Shown: in pieces, positions 9,088-17,278 of the stretch
How positions within the stretch are numbered: the first letter of the stretch is position 1
Layout of the letters: each line of letters starts with the position of its first letter
Assembly: GCF_000571935.1 (NCBI RefSeq)
Contig: NZ_ATAX01000025.1
Span: 62,001 to 126,000 of the forward strand
DNA: 64,000 bases
From: Ruminococcus flavefaciens 007c
Lineage (GTDB): Bacteria > Bacillota > Clostridia > Oscillospirales > Ruminococcaceae
Direction of reading: 5' to 3'
Position numbers and translations under genes: made by a program
The notes under the pieces: model-generated
Database searches by the model: none
Seen by the model: the letters and a program-made list of their open reading frames with translations, nothing else
What the model was told of the DNA's origin: nothing

Positions 9088-9888
9088 TCACTTTTTCTTC
9101 TTTTTATTTGGATGATTATTGCTCTTTGTAACATTAGCCTTGACAGGTGCGGCTGTCTTTACAGCAGCTGCTGCCTTTTCAGCCACAGGTTTTACATTCT
9201 TGCTTGGATCCTCAAGGAACTTATAAACAACTGCTGCCAGTGCTGCTCCTACAAAAGGTCCTACAATGAATACCCAGAGGTCACCGAGAGCATCTCCGCC
9301 TGCCAAAAGAGCAGGTCCGAGGCTTCTTGCAGGATTTATGGATGTACCTGTAAGTCCTATTCCGAAGATATGAACGAGTGTAAGTGTGAGACCAATAATA
9401 AGACCGCCGAATGAACCGTGATTAGCCTTCTTTGAAGTTACTCCCAGTATAGTCATCACAAAGATAAATGTAAGGATTATCTCTACGAGTAAGCCTGCAC
9501 CTGCACTGCCGTTAACATTTGCAAGTCCGTTTGCGCCATATCCGCCGGTCTTGTCAACTACATCTCCGAGATTGAATATAGCCTTGAGCATTCCTGCGCC
9601 TGCGATTGCTCCAAGACACTGTGATACAACATAACCGACAAAATCGGTAAATGTCATTCCGCCGCTGAGAAGAACTCCCAGTGAAACAGCCGGATTGATA
9701 TGACATCCCGAAATATTGCCGATACAGTATGCCATACCAACAATAACAAGTCCGAAAGCAAGAGCTGTAAGGATATAGCCTCCGCCGAAATCAGCGCCGC
9801 AACCTACAAGCATTGCCGTACCGCAGCCAAGAAGAACGAGCACAAAAGTGCCGATAACTTCAGCTACATATTTTCTGATTGATTCCAT
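9088..9888 (-). CDS. aqpZ: Aquaporin (MIP family channel)
   Basis: This 266-residue membrane channel has six hydrophobic segments and two NPA signatures: HINPAVS (NPA at 65-67) and SINPARS (NPA at 185-187, selectivity-filter Arg188). A water channel rather than a glycerol facilitator is suggested by its resemblance to AqpZ, the short loops, and Arg rather than an extended GlpF-type loop; this is not decisive. The C-terminal 40 residues are unusual: an Ala/Lys/Pro-rich cytoplasmic tail ending in five lysines. The start has a strong AGGAGG 8-9 bases upstream. The gene has its own promoter and terminator. Confidence 0.93.
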   Translation of the reverse strand: MESIRKYVAEVIGTFVLVLLGCGTAMLVGCGADFGGGYILTALAFGLVIVGMAYCIGNISGCHINPAVSLGVLLSGGMTFTDFVGYVVSQCLGAIAGAGMLKAIFNLGDVVDKTGGYGANGLANVNGSAGAGLLVEIILTFIFVMTILGVTSKKANHGSFGGLIIGLTLTLVHIFGIGLTGTSINPARSLGPALLAGGDALGDLWVFIVGPFVGAALAAVVYKFLEDPSKNVKPVAEKAAAAVKTAAPVKANVTKSNNHPNKKKKK

Positions 9889-9937
9889 GTTTTTTGCCTC
9901 CTTATTCTGATTGTTTTGTCGGAAATCCGATAAAACT

Positions 9938-9967
9938 ATTATATCATCGTTTTCTCTGATTTGTCAA
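9938..9967 (-). promoter_or_regulatory. Promoter of the aquaporin gene
   Basis: On the minus strand TTGACA (9967-9962) and TATAAT (9943-9938) are separated by 18 bases, about 50 bases upstream of the start codon. Confidence 0.75.
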
Positions 9968-10032
9968 TAACTAACAATAAAAAATATAAACAATTCTTAA
10001 TATATTAATACAGCGCTTTTCACAATACGTCC

Positions 10033-10079
10033 CGAAATAAAAAACCATAGCTTTTCCAATAAACGGAATCACTATGGTT
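10033..10079 (-). terminator. Rho-independent terminator of the sortase operon
   Basis: A hairpin with outer stem 10043-10050/10072-10079 and an inner TTCC/GGAA stem lies 20 bases after the last gene of the cassette. On the minus strand it is followed by six T residues. Confidence 0.8.
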
Positions 10080-10098
10080 AATTTGGTTTTATATTTGT

Positions 10099-10995
10099 TC
10101 ACTTTATATCAGTAGGCTTGGTATTGGGATACTTTTTCTTCTCATGTGTTACCCCGTATATGACCGAAAGCGTAATGCCAATGACTATAAAAGCTATCAT
10201 TACAGCTGTAAAGGCTTCAGTAAGCTTGTACATAACGCTGGTAAATGCGGTAAATACAGGTGCCTGCTTTATTATAAAAGAGTCAAAATACTTCGTAGCT
10301 ATAAGATATATACTTGGTGTTCCGCCCATAACTCCGGCAATAATTGCAGATATACCGCACCAGTACACAGCTGTTATCCTCTTTTTGTGATTGACAGCTA
10401 TAAGAAGCAGGATCAGTAGCAGCGTTGCTCCGAGAAGAGCGACAGTTGCAATAATCCTATTAGAATAAAGCAGTGCCAGCTTTTTCAGTACACCGCGATC
10501 ATTCATAGCCGAAAACTTATAAACATCACAGAAAGAGCCAATTGCTGCATAAGCATTATCCTTGGTGTTTTGCAGCTTCTGTTCAAATTTATCGTCCTTC
10601 TCGTAATTGTTCTCTTCTGCAAAATCGTTGAAGAATTTCTCAATATTCTCCTCAAGCGCCTTATTAGAAGGAGGAGTCATAACCATTCTGCCGTTACCCT
10701 TAAGAGCATTGAACGCCGAATCAATATACGCCATCTCAAAAGATCTGATATATTCATTATCAATAGCATCGGTATATACATCCGCCGGGATTCCTGATGT
10801 ATTGTACTTATCGGCATAGTATTTTCCAACTTCGCTGATTATCATGGGTTCAAGCTCTTTTTTTGAAACAAGTCCTTTTAGTTTTTCGGAAGAGATGTTT
10901 ATATCCACCAGCATAGCCGCGGAACTGATTATAAAAACAAACACCAGCAGCACGGATATAATAAGTGAAGGAAGATAAGTACTTATTTTTTTCAT
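10099..10995 (-). CDS. Membrane protein of unknown function, sortase cassette
   Basis: I do not recognise a named family. The 298-residue protein has one N-terminal membrane segment (about 11-31), a charged extracellular region of about 145 residues, and three C-terminal membrane segments (about 182-200, 209-232 and 252-278) before a short basic cytoplasmic tail. Its start overlaps the sortase stop in an ATGA motif, so it is translationally coupled to the sortase. The linkage suggests a helper for sortase-dependent display, such as a scaffold or regulator of substrate export, but this is inference from position only. Confidence 0.7.
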   Translation of the reverse strand: MKKISTYLPSLIISVLLVFVFIISSAAMLVDINISSEKLKGLVSKKELEPMIISEVGKYYADKYNTSGIPADVYTDAIDNEYIRSFEMAYIDSAFNALKGNGRMVMTPPSNKALEENIEKFFNDFAEENNYEKDDKFEQKLQNTKDNAYAAIGSFCDVYKFSAMNDRGVLKKLALLYSNRIIATVALLGATLLLILLLIAVNHKKRITAVYWCGISAIIAGVMGGTPSIYLIATKYFDSFIIKQAPVFTAFTSVMYKLTEAFTAVMIAFIVIGITLSVIYGVTHEKKKYPNTKPTDIK

Positions 10996-11681
10996 CTGGA
11001 GCTCCCCTCCCCGTTGTTATTATAGAATTTCTTCTCGGTAAGCTCGCATACAACACCTGCACGTTCATCGGCGCTTCCTAAAATATTGCGCTTGCAGGTA
11101 TATAGCGTCAACTTACAATCGTCGGAAGGAGCTACGTATTTGCCGTCTTTCTTATTAAAGGTAATAACTTCCTTGACTTTATAGACAAATACACCGTAAT
11201 TGGTCTTTAGTGTTACCTTATCCTTCTCCTTGAGCTTGTGGAGCTCAGCAAAGAAAGTGTCCTCATGTGCACTGATAACGGTATTTCCTTTATCACCGAT
11301 TATAACAGAGCCGGATGACTGGCAAGCTCCGTGCTCGTAAAGCTCTGAATTGCTTCCCCAATAAACAGGTATGGAAATATCAAAAGCCGAGCTTGTAAGC
11401 ACAGCATACAACTCTCCGAATTTTGGGCGGATAAACTCCCCTTCCTCGGATGTGGCACCATTATAATCATCTATTATCTCATTATCGCGGACTACAAGCC
11501 CCGAGCCTGCCGACTCCGGAGTGACCTTCAGGTCATCCATAAAGGCAAGATTAAGGTATACTTTCAGCTTATCTGATGGCTTTATCATTGCTATCATAAA
11601 AATACCTACACAAAGAGCAAGCAGCACAAACGGGGTCGCAACATGAATAAGAACACTGTTTTTTTTATTATTTTTTTCCAT
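10992..11681 (-). CDS. Class D-like sortase
   Basis: This is a membrane-anchored sortase of 229 residues with an N-terminal membrane anchor (about 11-33). Its active site has His139 in SAHEDTFF, Cys196 in the TLxTC motif (LTLYTC) and Arg207 in the final strand. The HxDTFF pattern and single N-terminal anchor fit class D sortases best, though class assignment by eye is tentative. Sortases cleave a C-terminal sorting signal of exported proteins and join them to the cell wall or another protein. The gene begins immediately after the stop of a secreted protein with a C-terminal hydrophobic anchor, its likely substrate. Confidence 0.88.
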   Translation of the reverse strand: MEKNNKKNSVLIHVATPFVLLALCVGIFMIAMIKPSDKLKVYLNLAFMDDLKVTPESAGSGLVVRDNEIIDDYNGATSEEGEFIRPKFGELYAVLTSSAFDISIPVYWGSNSELYEHGACQSSGSVIIGDKGNTVISAHEDTFFAELHKLKEKDKVTLKTNYGVFVYKVKEVITFNKKDGKYVAPSDDCKLTLYTCKRNILGSADERAGVVCELTEKKFYNNNGEGSSR

Positions 11682-12473
11682 TTAGTTCTCCGATCCCTCT
11701 GCTCTGAAACGGCGCATAAGAATATATACAGCACCGATGCTTAAACTGATTAGCGCACCTGCCGCAGCTAAAATTCCTCTTCTGTCATAGCCGGTATCTT
11801 CAACAGAAGCACCTGCCGTAGATACATTCACCAATTCGCCATTATCATTTCTGACAGCAAGTGTAAGCGTATCATCACTTACCTCATCAACGGATATATT
11901 CAGTCCCATTTCCTTTGCTGCATCTGAAAGCGTTCCAACGATCTGAAGCTTCTGGTCTGCCGGAGACTGCTTCATAAGACTTCTGTACTCCTCAGGACTG
12001 AGATTATCTATCAGCGCCTGCTGCTGAGCCGGCGTAAAGCTTCTGACATAAGCCATCTTTTCATCGTATGACATTTTTATAAATGCTTCCTTGCTTATCC
12101 TTGTAAATGTAGTACCGTCACTTGCTGTAATGGTTATACTGTCATCAGCAACAGGCTCAGAACCTTCATTCACTGAAGGAGCAGCGGTTGTGGTAGTAGT
12201 GGGAGTTTCAGTTACCTGAGGACCTGCGGTAATGATCATATTCCCGGCTTCATGAAGCTTTTCGATTGCTTTATCAAGTCTCTCGGAAGGATAATCCTCT
12301 GGATGAGAATAGTACTCATTATATCCAGTCTGAATATCCTCTTCGGAATATCCGTATGCCCTTGCAACAGCTGCTACATCGTCAGCCGTGGTAGCATGAG
12401 CAGAAAGCGGCAGAGCACAAAGCAGAGACATGACTGCCGTCCCCACAAATGAAGCAATAATCCTCTTTGACAT
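11682..12473 (-). CDS. Secreted surface protein, probable substrate of the adjacent sortase
   Basis: The 263-residue protein has a signal peptide (cleavage likely after SAHA, residue 27), two helical acidic regions separated by a Thr-rich linker (about 88-98), and a C-terminal sorting-signal layout: VEDTG (224-228), a hydrophobic segment (233-252) and a basic tail RRFR. The VEDTG motif stands where LPxTG would be expected, with Val and Glu in place of Leu and Pro. The start has GGAGGG with good spacing, and a consensus promoter lies upstream. Its biological role is not recognisable. The inference that it is anchored by the sortase rests on the signal layout and gene order. Confidence 0.75.
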   Translation of the reverse strand: MSKRIIASFVGTAVMSLLCALPLSAHATTADDVAAVARAYGYSEEDIQTGYNEYYSHPEDYPSERLDKAIEKLHEAGNMIITAGPQVTETPTTTTTAAPSVNEGSEPVADDSITITASDGTTFTRISKEAFIKMSYDEKMAYVRSFTPAQQQALIDNLSPEEYRSLMKQSPADQKLQIVGTLSDAAKEMGLNISVDEVSDDTLTLAVRNDNGELVNVSTAGASVEDTGYDRRGILAAAGALISLSIGAVYILMRRFRAEGSEN

Positions 12474-12503
12474 AAATAGTCCCTCCTATCATTTATACTA
12501 AAT

Positions 12504-12532
12504 ATTATAACTGTTTTACCCTATAATGTCAA
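12504..12532 (-). promoter_or_regulatory. Promoter of the sortase operon
   Basis: The minus strand carries TTGACA (12532-12527) and TATAAT (12509-12504) with a 17-base spacer, ahead of the surface-protein gene. Confidence 0.8.
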
Positions 12533-12543
12533 GGTGAAAAAAT

Positions 12544-12572
12544 AAAACCCCACGGTAATGCCGTGAGGTTTT
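12544..12572 (-). terminator. Terminator of tRNA-Arg
   Basis: A stem of 11 pairs with one mismatch (12544-12555 with 12561-12572) lies directly 3' of the tRNA on the minus strand. It ends in TTTT, and further T residues follow. Confidence 0.8.
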
Positions 12573-12580
12573 ACGCCGTA

Positions 12581-12657
12581 TGGCGTGCCTGGAGGGATTC
12601 GAACCCCCGACCTACTGGTTCGTAGCCAGTCACTCTATCCAGCTGAGCTACAAGCAC
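12581..12657 (-). tRNA. tRNA-Arg (ACG)
   Basis: A full cloverleaf is present on the minus strand: 7-bp acceptor stem, D arm, anticodon loop CTACGAA giving anticodon ACG, and a T arm with GGTTCGAAT. The discriminator is G and CCA is encoded. A-to-I editing at position 34 would let it read CGN codons. Confidence 0.95.
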
Positions 12658-12676
12658 ATCATTTGACGACTTAAAT

Positions 12677-12705
12677 ATTATATCATGTTAATCATAAAAA
12701 GTCAA
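12677..12705 (-). promoter_or_regulatory. Promoter of tRNA-Arg
   Basis: On the minus strand TTGACT (12705-12700) and TATAAT (12682-12677) lie 17 bases apart, 19 bases upstream of the tRNA 5' end. Confidence 0.8.
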
Positions 12706-12792
12706 CCACATAACGTAAAAACGTCATTTTGCACTAAATAGAATATAAAAGGTTAGCAGAATAGATAATTATATAAAAAGATAAAAAACACC

Positions 12793-12821
12793 TTGACATT
12801 CTATCTGAAATTTGATATAAT
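12793..12821 (+). promoter_or_regulatory. Promoter of tRNA-Lys
   Basis: A consensus TTGACA (12793-12798) and TATAAT (12816-12821) with a 17-base spacer lie 12 bases ahead of the tRNA. Confidence 0.85.
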
Positions 12822-12833
12822 TAATTTTGTTGT

Positions 12834-12909
12834 GAGACATTAGCTCAGTCGGTAGAGCATACGCCTTTTAAGCGTAGGGTCGAGGGTTCAAATCCCTCAT
12901 GTCTCACCA
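12834..12909 (+). tRNA. tRNA-Lys (TTT)
   Basis: A complete 76-base cloverleaf: acceptor GAGACAT/ATGTCTC, anticodon loop CTTTTAA giving anticodon TTT, T arm GAGGG/CCCTC, discriminator A and an encoded CCA. Confidence 0.96.
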
Positions 12910-12918
12910 CTTTTATTT

Positions 12919-12950
12919 ATGCCGGTATTTCAGAATACCGGCATTTTTTA
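12919..12950 (+). terminator. Terminator of tRNA-Lys
   Basis: A perfect 11-bp stem (12919-12929 with 12934-12944) and TCAG loop is followed by TTTTTTA. Confidence 0.92.
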
Positions 12951-12982
12951 TAATCTGCCCCGGCCGAGCGGAGATTTTCAGA

Positions 12983-13020
12983 TAAAAAAAGCATTCGTGA
13001 ATAACCGGAATGCTTTTCTT
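12983..13020 (-). terminator. Terminator downstream of the Spo0A-C pseudogene
   Basis: A 10-bp stem (12987-12996 with 13008-13017) is followed on the minus strand by a seven-T run. It lies 54 bases beyond the pseudogene stop, so the locus keeps a complete transcription unit. Confidence 0.75.
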
Positions 13021-13073
13021 ATTATGCGTATTCTAATTATGTCAAATAACAGCTCACTGCTGTCTAAACTTTA

Positions 13074-13436
13074 TTACAGCAAATCTGAGTGATTTACACG
13101 TATCCATTCTGCAACAGTCGATATAAATACTGAATTAGTCGGTATGTCCTTCTCACTCTGAAGAGTATTCATGAAGATGTTATCTGCAATCTTTGTGTTG
13201 TGACGGTACCAACCTGATTTGATCACGTGCCTAACCGCTCTTTCGATTTAACATTCCGACGTATGATAGCTTTCTGCAAGCTTAGCATACAGCTCCTTAC
13301 TAAAAACCGTGGCGTTCCCGTTTGACATCACACAGATCATTATGCCATCCTTCAGTTAATGATAGACTTTTGTGTTAGGCGAAATGCCAAGATCAAGCAA
13401 AGTTGTTACGATAATTGCTGCAACGTTGTTTTTCAT
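13074..13436 (-). pseudogene. Spo0A C-terminal (effector) domain gene, broken by two in-frame stops
   Basis: On the minus strand an ATG at 13436, preceded by AGAAGGAGTG, opens a frame of 120 codons that is interrupted only by TAA at 13358-13356 (codon 27) and TAA at 13250-13248 (codon 63). The translation fits the Spo0A effector domain along its length: TTLLDLGISPNTKVY, then LKDGIM, ELYAKLAESYHTSE, IERAVRHVIKSGW and EKDIPTNSVFISTVAEWIRVN. The last part corresponds to the conserved PTNSEFIA region. There is no receiver domain, so the ancestor was a stand-alone DNA-binding unit of about 120 residues. The stops fall where Spo0A has Tyr (YxYLRD) and Arg/Lys (SRVERA), so each is explained by one base change. 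There are no frameshifts, which points to recent decay. Function is presumably lost. Confidence 0.88.
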
Positions 13437-13545
13437 TTCTTATTCACTCCTTCTATATATGAAACATATTATAACACATTTCGCAGGAAATTGTAATGAT
13501 CGATTTCGTCGTATTTTGACGAGGTTTGCCGAATAATGTCGTATA

Positions 13546-13577
13546 AAAAAGAGAGCAGAAGAATCTGCTCTCTTTTT
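13546..13577 (-). terminator. Terminator of the acyl-CoA synthetase gene
   Basis: A perfect 13-bp stem (13546-13558 with 13565-13577) lies directly after the stop codon. It has T runs on both strands and may act in both directions. Confidence 0.9.
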
Positions 13578-13578
13578 A

Positions 13579-15213
13579 TCAGTTTTTGATCTGCTTAGCA
13601 ACGAGGCTCTCACCGCAGTATATAGCGCGAAGCTTCGGCTTTTCAATCTTTCCTGTGGGATTTCTCGGAACATCTGCAAAAATGATCTTATGAGGTCTCT
13701 TATACCTTGGAAGCTTCTGGCAGAAAGCCGTAATATCTTCTTCCGTACAGGTATGATCTTCCTTAATAGAAATGATAGCAGCTGCGATCTCTCCGAGTCT
13801 CTTGTCCGGAAGTCCTATAACAGCAACATCCTTTACGGCAGGATTACTTCTGAGGAAGTCCTCGATCTGAACAGGATAAAGATTCTCGCCTCCGCTGATG
13901 ATAACATCTTTTTTACGGTCAACAAGGTAAATAAATCCGTCTTCGTCCTCCTGTGCCATATCTCCCGTATAAAGCCAGCCGTCCTTTAGAGTCTCGGCAG
14001 TAGCTTTTTCATCACGGTAATAACACTTCATAACACCGGGGCCCTTTACGAGAAGCTCTCCTACCTGACCGCGTTCAACAGCATTGCCGTCCTCATCGGC
14101 AATCTTTACTTCCCATCCATAGCCTGCCTTACCGATAGCACCTACTTTGTGAATATTCTCAACTCCAAGATGAACACAGCCGGGACCGATGGATTCACTG
14201 AGTCCGTAATTAGTGTCATACTGATGCTTTGGGAATACCTTCTTCCAGCGAGTAATAAGCGAAGGAGGTACAGGCTGAGCGCCGATATGCATAAGTCTCC
14301 ACTGATCAAGATCATAATTTGAAAGATCAATATCTCCTCTATCAATAGCATCGAGAATATCCTGTGCCCACGGTACAAGAAGCCATACTATGGTACATCC
14401 CTCTTCTGATACAGTCTCTATTATCGACTTCGGCTTTACTCCCTTGAGGAGAACTGCCTTGCTGCCGGAATAAAGGCTGCCAAACCAGTGCATCTTTGCT
14501 CCTGTATGATAAAGAGGAGGTATGCAAAGGAAAATATCATCCTTTGTCTGGCCGTGGTGGTTCTGTTCAACCTTAGCCGAGTGCATAAGGCTTGTATGAT
14601 CATGAAGAATAGCCTTCGGGAAGCCTGTTGTTCCAGAAGAGAAATAGATAGCCGCATTGTCATCATCGGTTATCTTTATATCAGGCGCAGAGCTTCCGCA
14701 GTTAGCTACAAGACTGTCATAGTGTTCCGCAAATGAGGGACAGCCCTCACCTACATAGAAAAGAAGCCTGTTCTTGCTGATCTCGTCAGCAATCTCTTCG
14801 ATCCTTCCGATAAACTCCGGGCCAAACATAAGTACATCAACTTCAGCGAGATCGAGACAATACTTTATCTCATCGGCTGTATATCTGAAATTAAGCGGTA
14901 CAGCAAGAGCTCCCGTCTTTAATATACCGAAATAGATAGGCAGCCACTCCAGGCAATTCATAAGAAGTATACCTACCTTATCACCCTTATGTACGCCTCT
15001 TTCGATAAGCATATTAGCAAAACGGTTAGCCTTTTCGTCAAAGACCTTCCATGTTATCTCTCTTCTGTAATGACATTCCGGATCAGGCTCTATGAGCTCA
15101 TACTCCTTCCATGTTATGCGGCGGACTTCAGTTATTTCGGGATTTACCTCCACGATAGCAACATCATTTCCGTATATCTTGGCATTTCTTTCAAGTAATT
15201 CTGTAATAGGCAT
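13579..15213 (-). CDS. AMP-binding acyl-CoA synthetase (fatty acid-CoA ligase family)
   Basis: This 544-residue member of the adenylate-forming (ANL) superfamily carries the phosphate-binding motif YFSSGTTGFPKA (about 190-201), the DTNYGLSE motif, the YTGD motif and a C-terminal domain with the catalytic Lys region (NPTGKIEKP). The family makes an acyl-AMP from a carboxylic acid and ATP and then an acyl-CoA. Sequence type suggests a medium- or long-chain fatty acid CoA ligase; the substrate cannot be read from sequence. The N-terminus holds two similar ITWK segments about 25 residues apart, apparently an internal insertion before the usual start of the fold. It is monocistronic, with a terminator after it. 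Confidence 0.88.
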   Translation of the reverse strand: MPITELLERNAKIYGNDVAIVEVNPEITEVRRITWKEYELIEPDPECHYRREITWKVFDEKANRFANMLIERGVHKGDKVGILLMNCLEWLPIYFGILKTGALAVPLNFRYTADEIKYCLDLAEVDVLMFGPEFIGRIEEIADEISKNRLLFYVGEGCPSFAEHYDSLVANCGSSAPDIKITDDDNAAIYFSSGTTGFPKAILHDHTSLMHSAKVEQNHHGQTKDDIFLCIPPLYHTGAKMHWFGSLYSGSKAVLLKGVKPKSIIETVSEEGCTIVWLLVPWAQDILDAIDRGDIDLSNYDLDQWRLMHIGAQPVPPSLITRWKKVFPKHQYDTNYGLSESIGPGCVHLGVENIHKVGAIGKAGYGWEVKIADEDGNAVERGQVGELLVKGPGVMKCYYRDEKATAETLKDGWLYTGDMAQEDEDGFIYLVDRKKDVIISGGENLYPVQIEDFLRSNPAVKDVAVIGLPDKRLGEIAAAIISIKEDHTCTEEDITAFCQKLPRYKRPHKIIFADVPRNPTGKIEKPKLRAIYCGESLVAKQIKN

Positions 15214-15381
15214 TATGTTAATCCTTTCTGCAAAAGCAACTTCACTTTTACGTGTAAAAGCCCAAAAGCTGCAAAGCGATAAACTATTTTTATTTTATCA
15301 CAAAAAAGCGAAAAAGTAAAGAGATATTTTCCGTTTTATCCAACAAATTGACCATCTGTTTTTGCAGCATATTGCATAAAG

Positions 15382-15413
15382 TAAGGCACATCATATACAT
15401 ATGATGTGCCTTA
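15382..15413 (-). terminator. Terminator-like palindrome after the zinc-ribbon gene
   Basis: A perfect 15-bp inverted repeat (15382-15396 with 15399-15413) has a 2-base centre. The T tract on the minus strand is short, so termination may be weak, or the site may serve another role. Confidence 0.65.
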
Positions 15414-15417
15414 AAAA

Positions 15418-15876
15418 TCATTCGGTTTCGTCTGAGCTGTAAACAACTTCAGCAGTGACTTCTTCCTTTTCTTCCTCACCCTCAGCAGGCTCTGGAGCAA
15501 TAATGATGACCTTAGCTCCGCATTTGTCGCAGTAAGCCTGTTCCTTTCTGATATTCGCACCGCAGCTGCTGCAGGTTATCCTGTCCTCAAGGTTCATCAG
15601 AAGAGCTCTGAGTTCCTCAAGCTTACCGTTTTTCTCTTTTATATCAGCTATTGTTACAGCAAATTCGCTATCGGTATCATCACATACCTTTTCGTACATT
15701 GCCTTGCCGAGCTCTATGTAATCTGTATCAATATCTGATTCAATATGTGAGATTTCACGCTTCAGCCTTGTCTTTTCCGCAAACTTCTTCGAACTGTTGG
15801 AAACCGATTTTGCACCGCGCTCAACAGACTCTCCGAATTTTCCTGCAATGTCTTTTACTGAATCAACAAATCCCAT
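15418..15876 (-). CDS. Zinc-ribbon protein of unknown function
   Basis: The protein has 152 residues. A helical, Lys/Ser-rich N-terminus with coiled-coil character (about 15-95) is followed by a treble-clef zinc ribbon (CSSCGANI...CDKCGAKV, four Cys) and an acidic Glu-rich tail. Such proteins are common in Firmicutes beside housekeeping genes, and no specific role is known to me. The start at ATG 15876 was chosen because GGAGGT lies 8 bases upstream; the frame could be extended to 15909 but the extra ATGs lack a site. It lies 51 bases downstream of the nucleoside phosphorylase gene on the same strand and may be cotranscribed with it. Confidence 0.75.
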   Translation of the reverse strand: MGFVDSVKDIAGKFGESVERGAKSVSNSSKKFAEKTRLKREISHIESDIDTDYIELGKAMYEKVCDDTDSEFAVTIADIKEKNGKLEELRALLMNLEDRITCSSCGANIRKEQAYCDKCGAKVIIIAPEPAEGEEEKEEVTAEVVYSSDETE

Positions 15877-15927
15877 TTTAACTACCTCCATTTTTTTATT
15901 AATATTCAAGCTGAATATACAACTTTT

Positions 15928-17202
15928 TCACGTGTAGGCCGGCTTTTCGGTGATCTCGAATTTCACAGCATTCAGCGCTCTTACAGCTGCATCGGAAAAA
16001 TCGCTGCATACAGTTGAATAAAGCGTCATTATAATATCGTCTGCCGCCAGCTGAGCTCCTATTTCGCAGTTCATAACAATACCTGCGCTCATATCAAGCT
16101 TATCCTCCTTGGACAAACGCCCGGCACCGAGGAGCAGAGATGTCATGCCAAGCTCTTCGCAGTTAAATCCAAGGATCTTCATATCCTTTGTGGCTCTGAT
16201 CTCATATCTGAGCAGAGGCTGCGGAAGAAGTGAAGTATCGTCGCAGATCTTTTCGTTTCCGCCGTGAAGCCTAATAGTTTCACGCAGAACATCAAGAGCC
16301 TTCTTCGAGGACACTGCATCTTCAGCATACTTTCTGCATTCATCATTGGTACCTTTTCCTGCGAGCTCGAGCATATCAGCTGCAAGCTCAATACAGGTAT
16401 CATAAAGTCTGCCTTTGACCTTTCCCTGAAGTACTTCCACAGCTTCCTTGACTTCAAGAGCGTTACCGATATTTCTGCCAAGAGGTGAATCCATATCAGT
16501 AACTACAGCTTTACACTTCTTTCCGGCTGATCTTCCTGCACGTTCCATAAGAACAGCAAGCTTTTCAGCGTCTTCCTTGGTTTTCATAAATGCTCCCGAG
16601 CCATACTTGACATCAAGTACAAGGCAATCGGCGTTCGTAGCAAGCTTCTTGCTCATAATGCTCGCACAGATAAGCGAAATACTGTCAACAGTACCTGTTG
16701 CGTTCCTGAGAGCATACATCTTCTTATCAGCAGGACACAGCTCGCCTGTCTGGGAGATTATTGAAAAGCCCGTCCTGCGAAGTATCCTTTCAAATTCGTC
16801 AAGAGGCAGATCAGTTCTGTAGCCTTCGATGCTTTCGAGCTTATCAATGGTTCCTCCTGTATGACCAAGCCCTCTTCCCGACATTTTTGCAACGCATACT
16901 CCACAGGCTGCAACAATAGGTCCTATGATAAGTGATGTCTTATCGCCGACACCGCCTGTACTATGCTTATCAGCAGTAAAAGGCAAATGCAGTTTCAGAA
17001 TATCACCGCTGTCACGCATTGCAGCTGTCAGTGCAAAGGTCTCCTTTTCCGTAAGTCCGTTAAGACACACAGCCATAAGCCATGCAGACATCTGATAATC
17101 CGGAATATCACCGTTGGTATAGCCCTTTACGAGCCAGGCGATCTCATCTTCGTTGAGCTCTTGTGATTTTTTAGTTTTATTAATAATATCAATAATGTTC
17201 AT
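15928..17202 (-). CDS. pdp: Pyrimidine-nucleoside phosphorylase
   Basis: This 424-residue member of the thymidine/pyrimidine-nucleoside phosphorylase family is of usual length. The phosphate-binding segment (DKHSTGGVGDKTS, about 80-92) and the following KMSGRGLGHTGGT motif are intact. The enzyme splits uridine, thymidine or deoxyuridine with phosphate into base and (deoxy)ribose-1-phosphate in cytoplasmic nucleoside salvage. Pdp of Gram-positives accepts both uridine and thymidine, and substrate range is inferred from that relationship. The start at ATG 17202 has AGGAGGTGG upstream; an in-frame extension to 17232 exists but is unlikely. Confidence 0.93.
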   Translation of the reverse strand: MNIIDIINKTKKSQELNEDEIAWLVKGYTNGDIPDYQMSAWLMAVCLNGLTEKETFALTAAMRDSGDILKLHLPFTADKHSTGGVGDKTSLIIGPIVAACGVCVAKMSGRGLGHTGGTIDKLESIEGYRTDLPLDEFERILRRTGFSIISQTGELCPADKKMYALRNATGTVDSISLICASIMSKKLATNADCLVLDVKYGSGAFMKTKEDAEKLAVLMERAGRSAGKKCKAVVTDMDSPLGRNIGNALEVKEAVEVLQGKVKGRLYDTCIELAADMLELAGKGTNDECRKYAEDAVSSKKALDVLRETIRLHGGNEKICDDTSLLPQPLLRYEIRATKDMKILGFNCEELGMTSLLLGAGRLSKEDKLDMSAGIVMNCEIGAQLAADDIIMTLYSTVCSDFSDAAVRALNAVKFEITEKPAYT

Positions 17203-17278
17203 GATCCACCTCCTATACATACATTTTACCATAAATGCGATAATAATTCAATAGTTTTTGTGAAATCAGTCTCTATTT

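Noticed and set aside
12910-13073. Possible mobile element next to tRNA-Lys
   Set aside because: No integrase, direct repeat of the tRNA end or inverted repeats of an insertion sequence were seen.
13440-13679. 79-codon minus-strand frame overlapping the acyl-CoA synthetase end
   Set aside because: It overlaps the terminator and coding sequence of the synthetase and has no plausible protein character.
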